A stretch of DNA of 33,799 nt from Alphaproteobacteria bacterium (GTDB lineage Bacteria; Pseudomonadota; Alphaproteobacteria; UBA2966), in NCBI GenBank assembly GCA_030740435.1, contig JASLXG010000191.1, forward strand, positions 1 through 33,799. Reading direction: 5' to 3'. Positions 33,570 through 33,799 of this stretch are shown here, piece by piece (position 1 is the first letter of the stretch; every line of letters starts with the position of its first letter). Below the pieces are notes generated by a model that ran no database searches, had not been told where the DNA came from, and was given only the letters and a program-made list of their open reading frames with translations. The translations under genes were made by a program, and so were the position numbers.

Positions 33570-33799
33570 CGCATGGCAATGATGGTGGCGGCGAGGTTCA
33601 AGTTTGCGGCGTAGCTGGTATCGGTCTTGTCGTAGCGGGTGGCGATGCCCCGGAATTTCTTGATCTTGGCAAAGTAGTTCTCAACCAAATGGCGCCATTG
33701 GTAGATGTCCTTGTCGTAGGCGATTTGCCTTATCCGGTCGGCTTTTGATGGGATGACCGCGGTGATGCCACGTTGATCCAGTTCCGCCCGCAGCCAATC
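33566..33799 (-). CDS. IS5-family transposase, C-terminal part
   Basis: Partial gene running off the window end. The minus-strand translation of 77 residues contains DWLRAELDQRGITAVIPSKADR, then YQWRHLVENYFAKIKKFRGI and ATRYDKTDTSYAANLNLAAT, the typical C-terminal DDE region of IS5-family (IS427-type) transposases. The Glu of the DDE triad is in HLVENYF. The stop TAA is at 33566-33568, overlapping the last codon of the AbiJ-domain ORF on the other strand. The frame is open to the window edge, so the element is probably intact at this end. Confidence 0.92.
   Translation of the reverse strand, partial: DWLRAELDQRGITAVIPSKADRIRQIAYDKDIYQWRHLVENYFAKIKKFRGIATRYDKTDTSYAANLNLAATIIAMR

Noticed and set aside
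1-33799. CRISPR array, tRNA or rRNA genes
   Set aside because: No regularly spaced direct repeats, cloverleaf with CCA-type end or rRNA-like segment was noticed by reading; no software scan was possible.

Overview
The window is a high-GC bacterial chromosome segment. Its gene density, overlapping ATGA/GTGA stop-starts, good Shine-Dalgarno sequences and gene families fit an alphaproteobacterium, probably Rhodospirillales-like and marine or soil-dwelling; this is inference, as no rRNA or other marker gene is present. I saw no tRNA, rRNA or CRISPR array.

Region 1 (1-7219, + strand) is a tightly packed operon: the end of a PhnC-type ABC ATPase, two PhnE-type permeases, a stand-alone B3/B4-domain protein, a 3-hydroxyacyl-CoA dehydrogenase and a hydantoinase/oxoprolinase pair (hyuA-hyuB). 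It looks like uptake plus catabolism of an unknown small molecule. Region 2 (7220-8118) holds a cold-shock gene with a good sigma-70 promoter and a leader of about 140 nt, a GC-rich hairpin after it, and a small charged helical protein. Region 3 (13747 down to 8133, - strand) is a second hyuA-hyuB pair coupled by overlaps to two SAM-dependent methyltransferases.

Region 4 (18027 down to 13915, - strand) is a regulatory and signalling group: a DUF6249-like membrane protein, an ECF sigma factor, a short membrane protein (possible anti-sigma), a class III adenylate cyclase fused to an alpha/beta hydrolase, a crotonase and, further upstream, a GlcG/HbpS-like protein. The sigma factor, cyclase and GlcG-like genes each carry a frameshift. 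A divergent amidase follows (18115-19527), then a 271-bp palindromic MITE-like element with perfect 25-bp terminal inverted repeats.

Region 5 (28107 down to 19912, - strand) is a glycan-type cluster: a Gfo/Idh/MocA oxidoreductase, a DegT-type aminotransferase with an in-frame amber codon, a QueG-like Fe-S protein, a TPR-SPINDLY glycosyltransferase with a frameshift, and a second TPR-SPINDLY gene. That second gene has an amber codon, a frameshift and an in-frame chimeric joint to the C-terminal three quarters of a GDP-mannose 4,6-dehydratase-like protein. A SnoaL-like gene ends it. The lesions between 14.7 and 26.3 kb are the most striking property of the window: real gene decay or local consensus error.

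Region 6 (28208-32908) holds intact metabolic genes: DUF1330, GFA/CENP-V-like, TauE/SafE permease, Tat-type aldo/keto reductase, a DapA-like aldolase and a LarA-like/DUF2088 protein. Region 7 (33000-33799) is AT-richer and looks acquired: an AbiJ N-terminal-domain-like ORF whose reading frame runs into the end of an IS5-family element that continues past the window edge.
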